This document shows positions 21,795 through 36,700 of a DNA stretch of 64,000 nucleotides, one piece after another; the first letter of the stretch is position 1; each line of letters begins with the position of its first letter. Under the pieces are notes generated by a model that had not been told where the DNA came from, did not search any database, and saw only the letters and a list, made by a program, of their open reading frames with translations. The DNA is from Trogon surrucura (taxonomy: Eukaryota; Chordata; Aves; Trogoniformes; Trogonidae), in NCBI GenBank assembly GCA_020746105.1, contig CM036619.1:4556561-4620560 (forward strand). The letters are read 5' to 3'. The translations under genes were made by a program, and so were the position numbers.

Positions 21795-24700
21795 TAGATA
21801 GATTAGATAGATAATCTGTTGGCATTCACATCTCTCTTAGACTTCCTGATACTCCTCAACCTCCTCGCACTGCAGGACCAGAGAAAATCCAGTGAAGAGT
21901 AAGGAAAACTATGAAGAGAAAGGAACAGCTGCTGTACAAGTAAAGATTGAAAAAGCCCCTTAGGCTGGAGAGAAGGCAGGTAAGGGGGGGATCACATCCA
22001 GGTTTACAGAATCACAGAAGTGCAGCAAAGCAGAACGGAGAAACCGGCGTTGAACACATCTCACAATGAGAGAAGCAAAGGACACGTGGAAACCAGAAAG
22101 AGTTCAATTTGGCTTCAAAAAAAGTACTTCTCCATACACGGCTGGGAAACTGTGCCATCAGCAAGTTCAAGGTTAAACCAGATTCACAGAGAATGGGTAA
22201 AAAAATAAGTAATAAGAGACTGAGGCAGAGGGTTATACTTTAATGCTCCTAAACAAGAGCTACGGCTTTTTTAGTAAAAGCACTTAAAAGCAAGCCGGCG
22301 GCAGACAGCGCTGCTGGTGGTGGTGTCAGCCCTTGCCAGGCTGCAGGGTCAATCTCAGTAAGCGCAGCGCTGGGTGAGGGGGCACGGGGGCTCTGGGGTC
22401 CCCCTCGGACAACTGAGGCTGCCGAGCCATTGGCAGGCTCGAAGGTCACAGAGTCATCGAATGAGTCGGGTTGGAAGGGACCTTTAAAGGTCATCCAGTC
22501 CAACCCCCTGCAGGGAGCAGGGACATCTCTCACTTGATCAGGTTGCTCAGAGCCCCATCAGCCTGACCTTGAATGTCTCCGGCAACGGAGCCTCCACCAC
22601 CTCTCTGGGCAACCTGTGCCAGCGCTTCACCACCCTCACAGTGAAGAACGTCTTCCTTATGCCTAATCTAAATCTACCCTGCTCTAGTTTAAAACCATTG
22701 CCTCTCATCCTGTCACTACATGCCCTTGTAAGCAGTCCCTCCCGCCCCTTCAGGGACTGGCAGGTCACTATAAGGTCCCCTGGAGCCTTCTACTCTCCAG
22801 GCTGAGCCACCCCAACTCTCTCAGTCCACTCTCCTAGGAGAGGTGCTCCAGCCCTTTGACCATTTTTGTGGCCTCCTCTGGACCCGCTTCAACAGATCCA
22901 CATCCTTCTCGAGTTGGGGGCTCCAGAGCTGGACTCAGAACTCCGAGTGAGATGTCACCAGAGCAGAAGGGCAGAATCACCTCTCTTGTGCATTGAACGC
23001 TCAGGTTCAGGAGAAGGATCTCACAGGGATATTTTGCAGTTGTTCCTTTTGGATCAACGCTTGGACTATAACGTTGGTAAAGGTGGAGTTGAGTGAGGAA
23101 TAAGCAGAAAAGGCACAAACTTCTTCAGCAAAACAAAAGAGAGCTTAATACCCTGGGGTTTCCAAACAATCCTCTAAGTGCCCGAAAACAGGTGTTAAAT
23201 ACATTCACCTCTATTCTGGGCAAGAATATCCCAAAAGTTTTTTCCACTTCAGTTTGCAAATCTATCCGAGGGCCGAATACACAGAAAGCTTCCCTATTTC
23301 ATGAGGCACTTCACGAAAAAAGTCATTTTTGAGGAAGGAAGGAGGGGGAAAAAAGAAAATTTAAGAAAAACTTTCAGAGAGTTGCTTTCCCAATAGATAT
23401 ACATCAGCTATTTATTTGCAAATGAACCCTAAACCTGTCCCTGTGGCATCACAACCACGGTTGCTCGCACCGCAGACAGAGCAGGTACACAGCCTGAGGC
23501 CAATAATGACACCGACTCAAGATGCTGCGGTAGGAAGCCATTGGTTCCTTTGGTCCCTGTTGAGTTCGGTACGCGGTAACTAAACAAGAAAAAGGGCATC
23601 TACAAGACTAGAAGAGCTAATTGGGTGTTACTGTTTGTCTATCAACCTTTTCCAAGGCTTAGGAGCCCTGAGAGTTAGTGTCAAAGGACCTGAACTTTCT
23701 GTTTCTATGGTTCCCTGCCAATGTCAACGGCTAATCAAAGTCACCACGCATTTAATTATCGAGGAGGCTTTTGGTTTGATAGGTATTTTGGGGCAGACCT
23801 GTAACATCCAATTGTGCTGGGCAGTCATCCGCTTCCCTGATTTCAAGGAGGAATCAGCCTTTCAAACCAGTACGTACGCGACCACGCAGTAAGGAAAGTT
23901 GACCGACGACAGCCTGCGAGAGCTGCGAGCAAACAGAACTTTAGCAAAGAATTCCGGAACCAGTCGAAATGCCTCTCACCTGATTTTTAACTCTTATCAT
24001 ACAGGTAATCTCAGAGCAATCTTGAAGATGAATCTTTTGAGGCGCACTTGAAAAGTCCTTGGTGTTCCAGACGTACAGGTCACTGCTCCCCGAGTAAGAC
24101 GCCCAAACTTCATCTCTCTAAAGCACAGAAAAGTACATTTAACGTGAGCGCTGCCGACAAGAATATCGAGATAAGGAACCGTGGCTTGTGATGCCACAGT
24201 GTCACACTGCCTTCAAACTCTGTCAGCGGTTTAAATGCAATACCTCAGGGAAAAGCTGGAAGCAGAGAAAACAGGAACACACATCTTTCAGGTGATGATC
24301 AATTTTCATCTGTAGTCGGAATTCATGAGTCGACATTACAAGTATGCAACTTCCAGTGCCTGCAGTAATAAAGATAAAGAGTTAATAACAGAAGCGCCTA
24401 CTTTCTCCACCTCTACCAACTACCGAGAAAAAGGGCAAAATAAAATAGATGCATCTAATAACTGGGTTGTTTCTCAATCAACAACGGTGAAATCTTTGAG
24501 ATGCTTCTTCCTGGTTTGCCCAGTATCTATTATTTAGATGTCTTCCTTCCCCAAATGCTGGTTGCTATTCTGCAGTGCCTACACCTGTTAGAGTTCAAAA
24601 ATGATGAAAGGAGAAGAAAGGAACTTAGGTTCTCACGTACTATCTTCCTCTACAGAACTGAGACCAAGTGCCTGTGCGACAAAATTAACGGGGCTGAATC

Positions 24701-27700
24701 CTTACCCCTCCACAGCAATGACAGCATCGCAGCTGCCCGAGGCTTTAGCTGCTGTTCCGTTACATTATGTTTGGATCCAGACTCTCGTGTGTGAATTAAC
24801 TCAGAATTCTTGAATCAGTCACCATTTATGAAACAGCTTCAAGATGAATGGTGAAGACAAACCTCCAGGGAGTCCTTATAGGGGCCTTCCAGCACCTGAA
24901 GGGGCTGCAGGAAAGCTGGGGCGGGACTTTTTGTAGGTGCACGTAGTGACAGGACAAGGGCAATGGTTTTAAACCAGAGGAGGGCAAATTTAGATTAGAC
25001 ATTCAGAAGTTCTTTACTATGAAGTTGGTGAGGCACGGGCACAGGTTTCCCAGAGAAGCTGTGGAAGCCCCGTCCCTGGAAGTGCTCAAGGTCAGGTTGG
25101 ACGGGCCTTTGAGCAACCTGGGCTAGTGGGAGGTGTCCCTGCTCAGGGCAGGAGGGTTGGAATGACGTATCTTTAAGGTCCTTTCCAACCCAAGGCATTC
25201 TGTGATGACTCTATGATCTTTTGCCCTACCATAAAGCTTTACTTTATTCATCTAAACTCCTACAAAGGGGATAACAAATTTCTAGAAGTGGCCAAAACAC
25301 AGGTCTGGGGTTTACCGCGTGAGACCATGAAGCCCAGCTGAAAAACCAAACACAACTCACAACCACTCTTGACCTCTGTGACTTTTGACAAAGCTTTCCA
25401 TTCCAATTTACCGACATCATTACCAGGGGAGGTCAGGTAAATACAGAGCAGCGAGAAGGCACATCCCACAGCAGGGACAACACCTCCAGGAGTGCTCCAA
25501 GCCAGCCACCTCTGTAGGTGGTTTTGAGGGCTCACCTAGAGGGGGCTGCTTCAACAGACTAAGTGGAGAAAGAGGGAAGAACATCAGGTACACAGAAATC
25601 TGAGTTTGAGATTGATGTACTGTTCTGTTGAATGAAACAGTGTGTTACGTGAAGATATAATTTATTTACTTTTTTAATTGTTTGAGGAATGAACTTACAA
25701 CACCACAGCTGGTCGTTATGAAGCTTGATGGAAGTGAGATTTTGGCAGGGCAGCTGAAAGACGCGGTTAACTTTCAGAGTGCTGATGTTCCAAGCAATCA
25801 CCGTTCCATCTAAACTGCTTGAGTACGCTTCACTGTTGGTACAGATTAAAAAAATAATAATAAAAAATAACAAAAGTACAGTGTGTATTCACGTTCAGAA
25901 TGGTGCATGCACAGAAGAGACTTACTTGCAAAATAACCCGTTTTACAGTAAGCCAAATTAGTATTCTTCATTCCAGAAACTGGAAGAGCAAAGCACATGG
26001 ACAGAAATCCAAAAGGCTTCGGGGCCAGACACTACCATTATTTTAACAAGGAGTAATTAAACTGGTTCAATTCTTTTAAACGAGGTGACCAGAGTCTTGA
26101 GTGGACAGGAGCAACGTCCACCCTGTGGCCACTAAGATGCCAGGGAAGGATCTAAACTTCTTTTCTCCTCTTGATATATTCCAGGTAGCTGGCTCCAGAG
26201 TGCTGGAAGTGTATTTAAGCAATCAACAGCTCTGAGCTGCAGCCAGGCATCCAACTTTCAAGCTGCTCAAGTCTCCTATTAGAACCAAAGTATTCTAGTA
26301 CAGATATTTTATTTCTTTCTTCTTAAGATTTACAAACTCAGTCATCAGAAAGACTGCAGGCTAATTCAGAGCTCTAAGTAAACCGGCACATGCGTTACGT
26401 CACGCGCAAGGAGTTAAGTACAACAAAACCTTTCCCTATAATTCTCCTGAACGTTGTTATCCGTTGAATTTTCTCTCAGGTTAGGACAAAAATATCTCAA
26501 AACTAGTTTTCTTTGCTACCGCGCTTGAGAAAACAAATTATGCTTTTTTCTTTTTTTGTCTTTCTGCCTTTAACACCTGTTGTCTTCAGATGAGGAAACC
26601 TTTGTCAGAAGGTCCCAACACCACCCAAATAAATTATCCCTGAACCCCAGTGATGCTCACTGCACCACCGGCAGAGCTAAGGCTGAAGTGTGGTCTGAGA
26701 GCAGGTGAAGGCCTCCAGCCAGCGCTCCTCTCAGTGCTGCCGAAGGATCAAAAGCAATAAATGTGTTATTTCTTTTATGAACGGGCAGGAAAAATCCAGA
26801 AATGCTATAAACATCTAGGTGGTGAGATGCTCAAAGCCAAAAACGAAGCGGGTTTTGAACTGTATCTGTCTTGATTCATCACTAGATGCTGCCAATTCCC
26901 AGCTGCTCTCATCTTCGTCCAGAAAAGCATTCCTTCATCTCCTCTGTTCCAAAGTACAAAATGCTCTTTCTTTGAAAAGGAAATTCTCAGTTTCCCATAG
27001 ACAACATGGGAGCTACAAAAACGGTCAAAATGAAGGTTTGTGTTAGCAGGATAAACCCTACCTGTTTCAAACAATAAATTCTTTCCAACCTCTAGGAAAA
27101 CCAGTCACTGGTTTCCTATCTGGGCTACTCTTCCTTGGGCACAAGTTAACTTTTTGCCTCTGTTCCAGTCAAATAATTAAAGCACAAAGACACGGTTCAT
27201 GTGGAACTTGAACTAGTCCACTGCTCACTGGGGGCCAAATTCTCTAGGTTGGTAAATACTGTTCCAGTTGCATAAAACGGCTTTTTAAGCACAGGAAGAT
27301 TCTCCACACATTCTCCATGACTCTTCCAGTGGTACAGACATCGTTCAAATTTACTTGTATATGTATTTTAAAAAAGATTTTTAAGAAAAGGCTGTAAATA
27401 AATGTACCTGGGTATTCCATTCCTCTTCTCTGTAACAATGTCTGTAACATCGGAACGATGATCGTTCAGCTGCTTATTGCAAGACATACTGTGGGTGTTG
27501 ATGATATAAATAATGGAGTCTTGAGAACCAATCCACACTTGACTCTGTTCTACCATGATCATACATGTCTGGGGAGCAAAAAAAAGAAAATCTAGAAGAA
27601 AAAAACGTTCTCTAATGTAATATGGAGGAAAAAAAGCTCTATTAAGATGCTGCAGTTTTCTGGCGATTATAGTACGAGATCAAGGCTCGGCACTCCGGTA

Positions 27701-30700
27701 TTCTATCCTTTGCTCCGCCCTATAAATCATGAGAGAGGACAGATCTCTTTGCTGAGTTTATCCTTCAGTAAATAAGGTTAATAAAGTATCTTGGTTGCTG
27801 ACTCAAAGCTGTGTTTCCCGGCCCCAAAAGTTACAAAGAGCCTCAGGAGTAGCCACAGAAGTCAGTGTATTTCTCTCTTCTGGACTGGAATCCATCCTAA
27901 CCAATACAAACATACGTCCTCCTCTAGGCAGAAGTAGTGTCTATGAAAATACTGTTCCCCTCTACTGCCTCTGAAACGGCCTCCCCTCATGCAGAAGCTC
28001 TTAATTTCTCTCCATCCTGAATCACATCACTTCTAAACTTTCCTCCTTTCTTTCTCTCCTTTAGAATAGGTCTGACTCTTCTTTAAAAGAGGTCAGGAGC
28101 TGACTCTTCTCCTGGATTCCCACCTTCCCTCCACCCAGCTCCTCACCATCACCTTTGCCTCTCCCTTTCTAACTTCCTCTCACACCCAACCACAGCGAGG
28201 TTTCTCAGATTTCACACGAGTGACCGATCCAATCCCTCCTGCTGCCTGTTCCCTCTGCCGCGTGTTTTTCACAGCCTGCAGCTCTGGCTCAGCTGCCCCT
28301 TCCATCGAGAGAGTTACTCTTTTCAGGTGGTCTTTCACAAGCAACTCTTTAACCTGCTGGCTGAGACAACTTCTATTAGAGCGCTCACTCTCTTCCAACA
28401 TCATCCACCTCGTTTCCTTCCACCACTCCCAATTTCCAGTTCTTCAGCACAGCTGATTGTTCATCTACTCTTAAGGCTCCCCGTTTCACCTTCTCTTGGA
28501 CTAGATGACCTTTAAAGGTCTCTCCCATCCCAAAACATTCTATAATTCTAACATTCTCTTTATATTGATTCTCACTCTTTCTTCTCAATTGTTTCAAACC
28601 CGCCTTCTCGCGCCAAGAACCCCGGCCGTTAGGCCAGCAAGCCCTCCCAATATCCAGCCCCTCACTTCTCACCAGCTGACTTGTTTCATTATGAATCCAT
28701 TTTCTCTCCTCTCCTTCTTTCCCAGAACATCTCTATTTCTCCAAGTCAACTGAAGCCCAAACTCAAGTGTCTTCCTACAACTTTTAAGGAAGGACAGCGA
28801 TTCCGGGTCAGACAGGCGACAGCAACCAAAAAGCCAATTTTGCCAGCAGTTGTGATCTGTGTGTCAGTCTTACCAGTTTAGAGCGGCCCATTTTGAAACA
28901 GTGTTGTTGAATAGACCAGGTAGATGCATCAAAAACCACCACTTTCCCCTCATTTAAAGCACACCATAGTTTCGGATGAGCATTGCCAGGTCTTTCTGAT
29001 GGGTCGAGATGCCCTAGAAATGAAGCAGAGATGAAAGAGGTGAAGGAAAATAAATCACTTCTGGAGACGTGTGGGAAAAACGTTATCATTCCACTAATTT
29101 TCCCCTTCTGGCTCAAATCATAGAACCATTAAGGTTCGAAAAGGCCTCTAAGACCAGCTAGTCCAACCATCAACCCAGCACCACCATGACCACTAAACTA
29201 TATCCTGAAGTGCCACGTCTACACATTTTTGAATACCTCCAAATGGTGAGAATTCCATAAGAACTTCCATCAGAAGGCTAGTAAGGTTATGAAGTTAAGA
29301 GTGAGGGACTTCCAGAATTAACATAGCTGCTACCCAAATTCACGCTCATCGCACGCAGTTAGAGAATCACAGAATGCTTGGGGTTGGAAGGGACCTCGAA
29401 AGATCATCTAGTCCAAAGCCCCCGGTGAGAGCAGGATCACCCAGGGCAGCCACACAGGAAGGCATCCAGGCGGGTTTTGAAAGTCTCCAGAGAAGGAGAC
29501 TCCACACCCCTCTCTGGGCAGCCTGTGCCAGGGCTCCGGCACCCTCCCAGGGAAGAAATATCTCCTCATGTTGAGCTGGAACTTCCTGTGTTCTAACTTA
29601 AACCCATTATTTTTGTTTTGTTGCTGAGCACCACTGAGAAGAGATTGTCCCCTTCCTCTTGACATACACCCCTCAGATATTTCTATACGTTAATAAGGTC
29701 TCCTCTCAGTCTTCTCTTTTCAAGGCTGGACAGTCCCAGGTCTCTCAGTCTCTCTTCATGGGAGAGATGTTCAAGTCCCTTGATCACCCTCGTAGCTCTC
29801 CCTTGGACTCTCTCCAGTAGGTCCCTGTCTCTCTTGAACTGCGGAGCCCAAAATTTTACACAGTATTCCAGTTGTGGTCTCACCAGGGCAGAGTAGAGGA
29901 GGAGAAGAACCTCCCTAGACCTGCTGGACACACTTCTCTTGATGCTCTCCAGGATCCCATTGGCCCTCTTGGCCACAAGGGCACGTTGCTGTCCCAGGGA
30001 CAACTCACTGTCCACTGGGACTCCAAGGTCTTTCTCCATGTGGCTGCTTTCCAGCAGGATGTCCCCTAATCTGTGCTGGTGCCTGGTGTTATTCCTCCCC
30101 AGATGCAGGACTCTACACTTGTCCTTATTGAACTCCATGGGGTTCCCCTTTGCCCAGCTCTCCAGCCTGCCCAGATCTCGTTGGGTGGCAGCACAGCCTG
30201 CCTGGGTGTCAGCCACCCCTCCCAGTTTTGTATCACCAGCAAACTCGCTGAGCGAGGGTGCACTCTATCCCCTCGTCCCGGTCGTTGATGAAGATATTGA
30301 ACAAAACTGGACCCAGTACTGATCCCACGGCACCCAGTACTGATCCCAAATTATGTGCCGAGGGCTGATTCTCAACAGATCGCAGCGAGGGAGCTGCTCT
30401 GCTACGTACAAAACCCTGACGTCTCCTTAACTTTTCCCTTCTGTTCTCCAATGCTTTTTGAATTAGTCAGACACAAGCGTGCCAAGCATCACAGAAAAAC
30501 TCGCAAGGAAATTGCTAACACTTTCTTCAGGGATGGACTTAAATCATATGCCATGACCACATATTAAACAACGAGAGTGATGGGAACATAGGTCTGGCTG
30601 GGATTTCAAGAGGTGGCAACATTACTCCCTGCACTGCGGTTCAACCAAACACCCCCCAACGTGACTTTACAGAAAAATAATTTAGAAGAAAAATAACGAT

Positions 30701-33700
30701 GAATATTGATCACTGGTGGTGCACCATCCATCTACCCCGCTCAATAAACGATGTAGAAGGCTTAATGGGAAACGGGCACATTAACACCTAATTGAAGTTT
30801 ATTACAAAGCCTACACACACAGGAAGACAAATCAGGGCTGTGAAAGCTTTGCCTTGGAGTATCTTAATATGCAGTATTAGCATTTGTTTTTAATGATTTT
30901 CTGGTTTAGTATTCAACACACCATCAACGCATGTCAGAATGTGAACAAAATCAGGCAGGTGTTGGGAGATAACATGCTTTATAGGCTAATCAGAGTCAGG
31001 TTTAACATAAAGCAAGCGATACATCACCTTACCTGGTGTGTAAAGCAAGACATCTATCGCCTGTGGAAACGTCTCGCCAGCTGAGGGGTTGATCTTGTGC
31101 TTTAACGTCTCTGAAGTTGTTTTGGGGACCATCATAGGCACTAAAATAGATTTTTTTAAAGGCTATGAAGTGCACTCTGAGGTCTGAAACAGATCTACAA
31201 TTCTCATGAAATAACTGCGTGCCATTTAGTCACAGCTTCTCACTTTTCTTTCCCTCTAGCCTTCGCCGACCAGGAGAGCCCAAACACCATTTGTATGGAT
31301 TCTGCTGGCAGAAGCACGTGCACAACACCCGAACCAACAACTTGAACAAAAAGCCAGCACACAATACGGACGCAGATGCAGCAGCTAAGGTTCTGAAGCA
31401 AAGAAGCAAAAAATAATTAAAAAAAAGAAAATAAAAAAAGGAAATCCTAGGCTTTCTATTTATACTACTTAATAAATATTTCCACAGATAACCAGTTTGA
31501 AAGCTGGAACAGAAACAGAAAGAGCCAAGGCAGACGATGCAACAGGAGCAGGCTTTTCAGTGTTGCCACGTGACTGACCTTCGTTTTTCATCCTGTCAAA
31601 ATAAGACAGTTTCGAAGCCGCGTATATGGCTTTGGAGGACTGCAGGGCACCGACCACAGCGTCCATCAGGAGAACATTCGTCAGCGCTTGCTGAATGTAC
31701 TGAGGATCCTACGGACAAAAGGCTCGTCGTCATTTATCTGTGGTTCGTTATCCTTGCAAGTCTCCAGCAATCACACCGCGCGGCAAACTTGAGTCGTGGC
31801 TTAAATGGTTCGAAGCCTTCCTGAAGGACCACCCAGCTACATGTTCACTATTAAATTCAGCAGTCCTGACAAATTACGAGGTTTAAGCTTTCCAGCGTGG
31901 CAAAACTCTTCCCATGCATTCGATTTTGAAGCAAGGTGGGGAAAGTTTTCTGTTAGGGTCACTATTCTCACACGTCGCCAGCTTCAGAAACTATTTCACA
32001 GAACTAGTGACTAAGTTAAAAGTTCTGCACCAACGGATGAGAAAAAAACATCCCGTATTTTTAAATGTAATATGTATTTTTTTAATTATTCCAGAAGTAT
32101 TATATTTAGATGGAACGTTAAAAAAAAGTTTGTTACTTAGACATTGTTTGCTGAAACATGGAAATTCTAAGATGGAGGCATGAATTACCTAGGAAAGAAA
32201 GCACATATTTCATACTTCTTTGGTCAGAAACTCCCATATTTATACCTTGTGATCATCTGCCATTTTCTTTCCAGCCCACATTTCTTTCACTATCAGGTAC
32301 CACAGATCACACTCAGTTTTAAGGTTAGCTTCAAACACTTCTTTTTTAGATAATGTTTTAATCCTCAGAGTAGGTATTCTCAAAAGAAGGAAAGACACGG
32401 TCGTGCTCTTAACATCCTGGAGAGGTATGAAAAAAAAGAAAAAAAAGAAAATGAAGAGGATGTACCAGGCAATCAGAGATAAGGCGCAGCCTTCATTCTA
32501 CAAGGCAACCTTCTCTAACTACAGCTAATTCTTTCAGCTGCCCGTTACACCACCATTAAGCAGAGATGGTTTGATGAAAACGTGAGCTCCAAACATCGTA
32601 CGGACTTCGCTTCGGACAGCAGACTCAAGCTGGCCTGCTGACACCAGATAAATAAGCACACTCATGTTTAAATTAAATTTCTCTAGCTTTGTAGCCCAGG
32701 TGCTGCACTTTGCACACTCCTGTACAGCTCAAGGTTACGGCCTCTAGATTTTTATTCTCTGTCATCTTAGCACCCAGCAAACTACTACCTCGGTTCTGAG
32801 ATTTTTGGTCGAAATCCAGAGAAATTTATCTAATCATTCCTAAGTTACTGACTTCAGACCACACCTGGAATACTGTGTCCAGTTTGGGGCTCCCCAGTTC
32901 CAGAGAGACAGCGACCTACTGCAGAGAGTCCAAGGGAGAGCCACGAGGGTGATCAAGGGACTGAACATCTCTCCTGTGAAGAGAGACTGAGAGAACTGGG
33001 GTTGTTCAGCCTTGAAGGGAGATGACTGAGAGGGGATCTTATTAACGTATAGAAATACCTGAGGGGTGGGTGTCAAGAGGAAGGGGACAATCTCTTCTCA
33101 GTGGTGCCCAGTAACAGAACAAGAAATAATGGGTTTAAGTTAGAACATAGGAAGTTCCAGCTCAACATGAGGAGAAACTTTTTCACAGTGAGGGTGACAG
33201 AGCCCTGGCACAGGCTGCCCAGAGAGAGTGTGGAGTCTCCTTCTCTGGAAACTTTCAAACCCCGCCTGGACGCGTTCCTGTGTGGCTGCCCTGGGTGATC
33301 CTGCTCTGGCAGAAGGGCTGGACTAGATGATCTTTCGAGGTCCCTTCTAACTCTCTGACATCCTGTGATGGCCCAGTGTCTATATCCCCAGGCACACAAG
33401 AGAACAAGAAGCTCCTCGATGCTCACCTCTATATCCCTGAAAGTAGCAATCTGGACATAGCCAGGACGTCCTCCTTCGGTCAAAAGGAACAAGCGTTTCT
33501 GGGTCAGAGCAATTTTTCCTACACCATAGTTAGTTTTAACTGAACAGGATAACTTGTAGACACACTCGTTTTTATCTAGATGCTCTATTACTGTCGGTGG
33601 CAGGTTCACCTCTTGAGCCTCCGCTTCCGTTTCTTTCCAGTAGTTGTAGAAATCTCTGAATGTTTCAGGATCGATTTGTTTCTGATGCCCTAAAAAAACC

Positions 33701-36700
33701 CCAAAAATTAAACCTGTTTACTGTGAGAAACTATTGTACAGATTCACATTGAAAGATAACTTTAAAAAGATAGTAACTTTCAAATTATGCCCTTACCGGC
33801 ATAACAGATAAACAAGGTGTAAAACTAAGAAAGAAAAGTAGGTCTGGAGAACAGTTAAGAAAAGAAATTCTTCTCCTGACATAGAAAGATTGCTCTGCAG
33901 TTAGCTGAGGTCCCCTGCATTTCGCATACTCCCTTCCACTCCTCTCTGTGAAGAGGGAGCAAACATTGTGCCAGTCTCGCTATTTTAAATTCATGCCAAA
34001 AATCCAGGTCAGCCAACAGGAAAGGATTTGTACTTCCCTACTGAACCGAACGCTTTTCATTATGACTTTTCGGTCCTTTATTCTATTCATTGCTACTGTG
34101 CAACACACTCACCAACCTGGGATAAAAGAGAAAGCTGGAGCAGTTAAAGACTTCGGCAAGAGGTATTCCAAGTAATTAATTACACTAAGAATGCAAGTGG
34201 CTGGACAGCAGAACCTCAAACACCAATTCTTGCGCGATGCACGCTACCTCTGGTTTCAGAAAGTCTTGCTATTTCGACCAATATTTAATCCTTTGTGACC
34301 CCCAGAAACATAACAGTTACTAGAATAATGAGGCACAGAAAGAGAACCGAATAGTATTTTATAAAAAAGCACTACGTTTTTAGAAATCAGCCACAAGATT
34401 CAGATGTCACTCGGAAGAGAAGCAAGTTCTCTCAAATATAAAACACAACCTCTCCTTCTGCGACGATGACCACCTAAGGGGAATTTAACCGTAGCTTCTT
34501 GAATGATGGATTTTGTTAGTTTCTTTTTGATGGACCGCCCCCTTGCCGTGTTGCCTAGTGGGTTTGTAACACAGAGGTATTTTCCAGTAGGAATTCCGAC
34601 AGTTTTGTATTCACTTTATTCATAATCTAAGACAAAGTAGAACGGCAACACCATCAGATTACAAAACTACCTCACCCACACAACATGAAAAACTATAAAT
34701 TCAGTGCCCAAATAGAAGCAGGTTCCTTGTCTTTATTGTGCGTGCAAGTATAAACATCCTTGTATATATTAAGTCTATTCTCCATAATGATCCTAGTTCA
34801 ATGAAATTGTCCATAAAGCTCACATATTGTGAGTTTTTAGAGGCCCAGCAAATGCTGAATAATAATAAAAAAGAAAAACAACCGGACAAAAATATTACTT
34901 TGGTTCCTTAAAAAGAAAAAAAGGTTTAAAACTGTCACTGCATCAATGCAGATGGTCCCTAAAAATATGTCTTATACTCACCCACTGTTAGAGCATCGAA
35001 TAACCGATGTATAGTGTCTAGATCTCTGACAATCCCAGATTCCTGGATTCGCTTCACAAACCCATCCAGCTGCATGTGGGTTTTGGGCAATTCGAAATTT
35101 TTGACGTGGTCGTCTATTTTCGTGACTTCTCTTTGGTTTTCCATCACTCGGCTTATCAGCTTCTTCAGCTCAGGTTTGTGGTCTGCTTGCAACCGCTCCG
35201 GGGGAGGCATGGTTTCCACGATTTTTCTTACAAGATCAGTAGGGAAAATTCTTAAGTCTGTTTTATCTAGGTTCTGAAAGTCAGAAAGTGCATTTAGTAG
35301 TTTCCCTTGCATCAGGCTAATAAGTCCCCGGAGGTAGAAGTACCTTGCCAGCAACGCCGAGTTATCAGGCGGTAAGGTATTTATAGCTTTGCTGAGGTGG
35401 TTGAAGAAGTCTGTGTAGTAGGAGTGAACACACTGGAACATCAGAGGAAAACGGATTTCCGGGATTTTGAACGTATTGACTGCTTTGGAGGGCATTTTCA
35501 CAGCTAGAAAAACCAACCAAAAAAAGCACACTGATTAGCATAAGCAGCAAGTAGAAGCATGAGCATCTTCTCAGCCACCACACCACAAAGAACAAAATGA
35601 ACTCCCGTCACAGCAACAAGGAATTACATCACATGAAATTCAGGATTACGGTTGTGCTAGGGATAAATATATTTCTGTGGCCGTCAGCCTTATTGTCAGA
35701 AAATTCCCTAAGGTGATAATATCAATTTCTGGGGAAAAAAAAAGTTAATAGAAAGAAAACAGAAAATAGCTCTATGCAGTTTCTACAGGACTTGCTTTGT
35801 TCAATAGTGATAAGTCAAAGCCTTTAAAGGTAGCGGAGAACTGGGCATGAGGTGGGTGAGGACTCAGTGACTGACTCAGGAAACAATTCGCTGGTATCAA
35901 TCCTATCACAGAATCACAGAATCACAGAATGTCAGGGATTGGAAGGGACCTCGAAAGATCATCAAGTCCAATCCCCCTGCCAGAGCAGGAACGCCTCGAT
36001 AATGCTACACAGGAACGTGTCCAGGCAGGTCTTGAATGTCTCCAGAGAAGGAGACTCCACAACCCCTCTGGGCAGCCCGTTCCAGTGTTCCATCACCCTC
36101 ACTGAGAAGAAGTTTCTTCTCGAGTTTAAGCGGAACCTCTTATGTTCCAGTTTCAGCCCATTACCCCTTGTCCTATCAGTGGTTGTCACCGAGAAGAGCC
36201 TGGCTCCATCCTCGTGACACTCACCCTTGATATATTTGTAAACATTAATGAGGTCACCCCTCAGTCTCCTCTTCTCCAAACTAAAGAGCCCCAGCTCCCT
36301 CAGCCTTTCCTCATAAGGGAGATGCTCCACTCCCTTAATCATCCTAGTTGCCCTGTGCTGGACTCTCTCCAGCAGTTCCCTGTCTTTCTTGAACTGAGGG
36401 GCCCAGAACTGGACACAGTATTCCAGATGGGGTCTCACCAGGGCAGAGTAGAGGGGAAGGAGAACCTCTCTCGACCTACTAACCACCCCCCTTCTAATAC
36501 ACCCCAGGATGCCATTGGCCTTCCTGGCCACAAGGGCACACTGCTGGCTCATGGTCATCCTGCTGTCCATCAGGACTCCCAGGTCCCTTTCCCCTACACT
36601 ACTCTCTAATAAGTCATTCCCCAACTTATACTGGAACCTGGGGTTGTTCCTACCCAGATGCAAGACTCTACACTTACCCTTGTTATATTTCATTAAATTT

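Noticed and set aside
21702-21813. CRISPR-like array
   Set aside because: Uniform tetranucleotide units without spacers, in an animal genome: a microsatellite.
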